A DNA stretch of 64,000 nt from Flectobacillus major DSM 103 (GTDB lineage: Bacteria; Bacteroidota; Bacteroidia; Cytophagales; Spirosomataceae). Where the stretch lies: assembly GCF_000427405.1 (NCBI RefSeq), contig NZ_KE386491.1:1161001-1225000 (forward strand), written 5' to 3'. Shown here piece after piece: positions 61,260 to 64,000 of the stretch; positions within the stretch are counted from its first letter, which is position 1; the number at the start of each line of letters is the position of its first letter. Position numbers and translations under genes: made by a program. The notes under the pieces were generated by a model. The model saw only the letters and a list, made by a program, of their open reading frames with translations, was not told the DNA's origin and did no database searches.

Positions 61260-62402
61260 ATGAAAAATTTACTTATGTCTACGATTATTTCTTGCATAGG
61301 ATATACCAACGATATGTCGAACGATGTGCCACCTCAACTTCAATGGTCGGTATTGCATTCATTGCCAGTGGCTAATGGACATACCAAACAAGCAGGCTTG
61401 GCTGGTCCAATCGTTGGCGTATCTCAAAATGTGTTGATGATAGCGGGTGGAGCTAATTTTGAAGATGCTTTGCCTTGGGAGGGTGGAAAAAAGAAGTATT
61501 TCGATGACATTTATGTATTACACAAAAATACTAACAAGGCATTCTTCTGGCATTCTCAGACTTTTCGATTGCCTCAAAAAATGGCTTATACAACCACTGT
61601 TCAGTCTGCACAAGGGCTGATTTGCATCGGTGGCGAAGACCAAGAAGGTTATCGAAAAGAGGTTTTTATCCTTAAATGGAATCCGAAGGAAGAACAACCA
61701 GCCATAGAACCTTTGCCTGATTTACCTCAAGGCATTAGTAATGCTGCCGCAACCATTGTACATGATTCGGATATTTACTTGGCGGGTGGCGAAACCAAAA
61801 CTGGTGTTTCGAATCAATTACTCAAATTGGATTTGAAACATATATCGCTTGGTTGGCAACTCGTTGCGGAACTTCCTGTGAGCCTTTCGCACGCTTTACT
61901 GTTTAATCTCAACCATCAATTATATCTAGTTGGCGGACGCCAAAGGCAAGCCAACGGCATTAGCGACTTTTACAATTCTTGTTATGCTTTTGATGAGAAT
62001 AAAAAAGTCTGGACTACGCAACAATCTTTACCTTATGCTATTTCGGCGGGTACTGGTGTAGCGATGGGTAAGCATCAATGTATGTTATTTGGCGGTGATA
62101 AAGGCGAAACTTTTCATCAGGTAGAGATTTTGTTGGCACAAATCGCCCAAGAATCTGACCCTGAGAAAAAGGCTAAACTTATTGCCCAAAAGAATCATCT
62201 ACAAGTTAATCATCCTGGTTTTAGTCGAGAAATTTTACTTTTTGATTCCCAGAAAAATACATGGAAAAAGCTTGGCAAAATTCCTTTTATTGTACCTGTA
62301 ACTACTGCGGCCATTATTTGGGACAACAAAATAATTATTCCTTCTGGTGAAATAAAAGCAGGCGTAAGAAGTGTAGAAATATTAGTAGGAGAAATAAAAT
62401 AG
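61260..62402 (+). CDS. nanM: NanM-like kelch mutarotase (N-acetylneuraminate epimerase)
   Basis: A 380-residue kelch-repeat propeller. Blades show the double-glycine pattern: NVLMIAGGANFEDALPW, QGLICIGGEDQEGYRKEVFI, DIYLAGGETKTGVSNQLLKL, LYLVGGRQRQANGISDFYNS and HQCMLFGGDKGETF. It should interconvert the alpha and beta forms of N-acetylneuraminic acid so that the lyase and transporter get their preferred anomer. The N-terminus is short and only weakly signal-like, with a Cys at position 12 that could be a lipobox; location is therefore not certain. The gene is nearly contiguous with the lyase. Confidence 0.85.
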   Translation: MKNLLMSTIISCIGYTNDMSNDVPPQLQWSVLHSLPVANGHTKQAGLAGPIVGVSQNVLMIAGGANFEDALPWEGGKKKYFDDIYVLHKNTNKAFFWHSQTFRLPQKMAYTTTVQSAQGLICIGGEDQEGYRKEVFILKWNPKEEQPAIEPLPDLPQGISNAAATIVHDSDIYLAGGETKTGVSNQLLKLDLKHISLGWQLVAELPVSLSHALLFNLNHQLYLVGGRQRQANGISDFYNSCYAFDENKKVWTTQQSLPYAISAGTGVAMGKHQCMLFGGDKGETFHQVEILLAQIAQESDPEKKAKLIAQKNHLQVNHPGFSREILLFDSQKNTWKKLGKIPFIVPVTTAAIIWDNKIIIPSGEIKAGVRSVEILVGEIK

Positions 62403-62506
62403 GGTTTTAGCCATTGGCGCTCGACCAGAGGTAAGTGTTAGTGCTGAGTTGTGAATTTAAAATTAGTACTCTAAGAAAGTTGAGCTTTATCATTAAAATA
62501 AAATTG

Positions 62507-62569
62507 GTGTAGCGGTAACTCTTGCAGTTACCTCATTCAAAATGGCAACCGCAAGGGTTGCACCTACAC
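62507..62569. repeat. REP-like palindrome, copy 1
   Basis: Left arm GTGTAGCGGTAACTCTTGCA and its continuation to 62532 pair imperfectly with the right arm at 62544-62569 (ending CACCTACAC). The loop is 11 nt. Arms are 26 bp. Short imperfect palindromes with GTGTAG and CTACAC ends are typical of REP elements spread by RAYT transposases. Confidence 0.65.
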
Positions 62570-62658
62570 CCCAAAAAACAATAAATAAGAACTCTGTCGA
62601 ACAAAATAAAAACCTTCGTACAGTACTAGCTTTAAATATAGGATATTGATAATCAAAA

Positions 62659-62733
62659 GTGTAGCGGTAACGCTTGCAGTAACGCTTGGAGTTACCTCAT
62701 TCAAAATGGCAACCGCAAGGGTTGCACCTACAC
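62659..62733. repeat. REP-like palindrome, copy 2, with an internal 12-bp duplication
   Basis: Same palindrome as copy 1 with an identical right arm (62708-62733). The left arm has an extra tandem 12 bp (GTAACGCTTGCA followed by GTAACGCTTGGA). It starts 152 bp after copy 1. Confidence 0.65.
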
Positions 62734-62931
62734 CCCCAAAAAACAATAAATAAGAACTCTGTCGAACAAAATAAAAACCTTCGTACAGTAATGGTTTTAA
62801 ATATAAAATATTGATAATAAAAAGTTTAAACTAAAAAATCAGCACTCATGCTTAATTCGTTTGTTCTGTTTTCATAGAACACAATACAGAGGTTGATATC
62901 CGCAATCTAAAATCCAAAATCACCAATCAAA

Positions 62932-64000
62932 ATGTTATTTAATTCCAAAAACTATAAATGGCTCGTTGTAGCGCTACTTTGGGTGGTGGCCTTGCTCAAT
63001 TACCTCGACCGACAGATGCTTTCGACCATGAAAGCAAGTATGCAAGTGTCGATTGTTGAGCTTCAGACTGCTACAAATTTTGGGCAATTAATGGCCATTT
63101 TTCTTTGGATATATGGTCTTATGAGTCCTATCTCTGGACTGGCTGCCGACCGTATCAACCGCAAATGGATTATTGTCAGTAGTTTGTTTGTATGGTCTGC
63201 GGTGACATTATTGATGGGCTTTGCTCAAAATTTTACTCAACTGTTGGCTCTTAGGGCATTAATGGGCTTTAGCGAATCACTGTATATTCCTGCTGCGTTG
63301 TCACTTATTGCCGATTATCATGATTCCAAAAGCCGTTCAATAGCCATTGGTATCCACATGACAGGCTTATATATAGGGCAGTCGCTTGGAGGATTTGGGG
63401 CTACTATTGCGGCTTCTTTTTCATGGCAGGCAACTTTCCAATTATTTGGCTTTGTAGGCGTTGGATATGCTCTTTTATTAATGGTTTTATTAAAAGAAAA
63501 TCGGAAAAAAGAAGAATATAATATCACTGAAGTGTCAGAAAATAAGATAGTTCATAATTTAAAAAGTCTGTTTGGCAATACTGCTTTTATCTTGCTATTG
63601 CTTTATTTTACGATTCCTAGTCTGTCGGGCTGGGGTATCAAAAATTGGCTACCTACACTTTTTTCTCAAAGTCTAAAAATAGATATGGCTCAGGCAGGTC
63701 CGCTATCTACCATCACTATGGCTTTTTCCTCTTTGGTTGGAGTTCTTGCTGGTGGATATTTCTCTGATCGCTGGATACAAACACATATTCGAGGACGAAT
63801 TTTTGTGAGTACCATTGGTTTAGGACTTACGATTCCTGCCTTGTTTTTGCTCGGTTTTGGTACAGAAGTTTGGCATTTGGTAGGAGCTGCTATCTGTTTT
63901 GGATTAGGATATGGCATGTTCGACGCCAACAATATGCCTATTCTTTGTCAAATCGTTTCCGAAAAACAACGTGGTACTGCTTACGGACTTATGAATATGT
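62932..64000 (+). CDS. MFS transporter, probable sialic acid importer (cut by window end)
   Basis: At least 356 residues; the frame is still open at the last base. The start MLFNSKNYKWLVVALLWVV leads directly into the first membrane helix, followed by the MFS loop 2-3 motif (GLAADRINRKW) and further helices (LLALRALMGFSESLYIPAAL; TGLYIGQSLGGFGATIAASF; GVLAGGYFSDRWIQTHIRGR). About ten helices are visible in the piece. It resembles sugar-acid transporters of the ACS type, and its place after nanA and nanM suggests inner-membrane uptake of N-acetylneuraminate (NanT-like). Confidence 0.85.
   Translation, partial: MLFNSKNYKWLVVALLWVVALLNYLDRQMLSTMKASMQVSIVELQTATNFGQLMAIFLWIYGLMSPISGLAADRINRKWIIVSSLFVWSAVTLLMGFAQNFTQLLALRALMGFSESLYIPAALSLIADYHDSKSRSIAIGIHMTGLYIGQSLGGFGATIAASFSWQATFQLFGFVGVGYALLLMVLLKENRKKEEYNITEVSENKIVHNLKSLFGNTAFILLLLYFTIPSLSGWGIKNWLPTLFSQSLKIDMAQAGPLSTITMAFSSLVGVLAGGYFSDRWIQTHIRGRIFVSTIGLGLTIPALFLLGFGTEVWHLVGAAICFGLGYGMFDANNMPILCQIVSEKQRGTAYGLMNM

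Larger units (their letters stand above)
62403..62931. other. intergenic stretch with duplicated REP-like palindromes
   Basis: About 530 bp between the mutarotase and the transporter without a gene. The middle holds two direct copies of a roughly 150-bp unit (62507-62658 and 62659-62823), each beginning with a long palindrome. The last 100 bp before the transporter show nothing else recognisable. Confidence 0.7.

Noticed and set aside
62564-62746. Reverse-strand 60-codon frame between the mutarotase and transporter
   Set aside because: It lies entirely in the duplicated REP-like unit and has low-complexity content.
1-64000. CRISPR array, rRNA or tRNA genes
   Set aside because: No regularly spaced short repeats and no cloverleaf or rRNA-like stretch were found on reading; a dedicated tRNA scan was not possible here.

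Overview
The window looks like the chromosome of a Bacteroidota bacterium, most likely a member of the Cytophagales (Spirosomataceae-like; genus not determinable from sequence alone). The grounds are SusC/SusD pairs, a PorP/SprF protein beside a PKD/CHU_C-type (type IX secretion) adhesin, many small lipoproteins, TAnnTTTG promoter elements, and A-rich leaders without strong Shine-Dalgarno sites.

Layout. 0-3.8 kb holds core genes: an FKBP isomerase, an MpaB/DUF2236 oxygenase, an SCP2 protein and the tRNA-modification GTPase mnmE. 3.8-14.9 kb is an integrated mobile element of about 11.06 kb, placed exactly at the last codons of mnmE. It is bounded by an 82-bp direct repeat (81/82 identical) that carries the mnmE CIGK-stop codons plus the mnmE terminator. 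The element encodes a Zn-finger/double-HTH excisionase-like protein, a tyrosine integrase, two further DNA-binding proteins, a D5/P4-type SF3 helicase, a DUF6371 primase-like protein, a full PcrA/UvrD-type helicase and two reverse-strand envelope proteins. No relaxase, capsid or portal gene is visible, so it resembles a P4-like satellite or a non-mobilising integrative element.

15-27 kb is a one-direction run of nine genes for envelope proteins that I cannot assign to a known system. It starts with a possible very divergent sigma-like protein translationally coupled to an anti-sigma-like membrane protein and an M48-protease/outer-membrane-barrel fusion. These are followed by a VWA lipoprotein, two proteins sharing a small repeated module, a protein of unknown function, a 957-residue TPR protein and a TolB-like propeller. 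It is the best candidate in this window for an undescribed system. 27.5-33.3 kb continues the theme with a small lipoprotein, an ECF sigma / membrane-TPR anti-sigma-like pair convergent with an exported CHAT-protease/TPR protein, and a matrixin-fold lipoprotein that has lost its zinc site.

33.3-38.4 kb carries a T9SS-type PorP/SprF protein divergent from a seven-PKD adhesin, then a small barrel protein. 38.7-41.8 kb has a LacI regulator with an aldo/keto reductase and a likely operator between them, and an HxlR regulator divergent from a DoxX-like gene. 41.9-48.6 kb is an iron-uptake locus: Fur, a PepSY reductase-like membrane protein with two small membrane partners, a TonB receptor and a DUF4374 lipoprotein, with candidate Fur boxes. 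49-54.2 kb is a Wzm/Wzt polysaccharide exporter with two GT2 glycosyltransferases. 54.3-64 kb is a sialic-acid utilisation locus: a GntR/FCD regulator, SusC/SusD, N-acetylneuraminate lyase, a NanM-like kelch mutarotase and an MFS transporter cut by the window edge, with a duplicated REP-like palindrome before the transporter.

All calls come from reading the sequence; no database search was run. No rRNA, tRNA or CRISPR array was seen.
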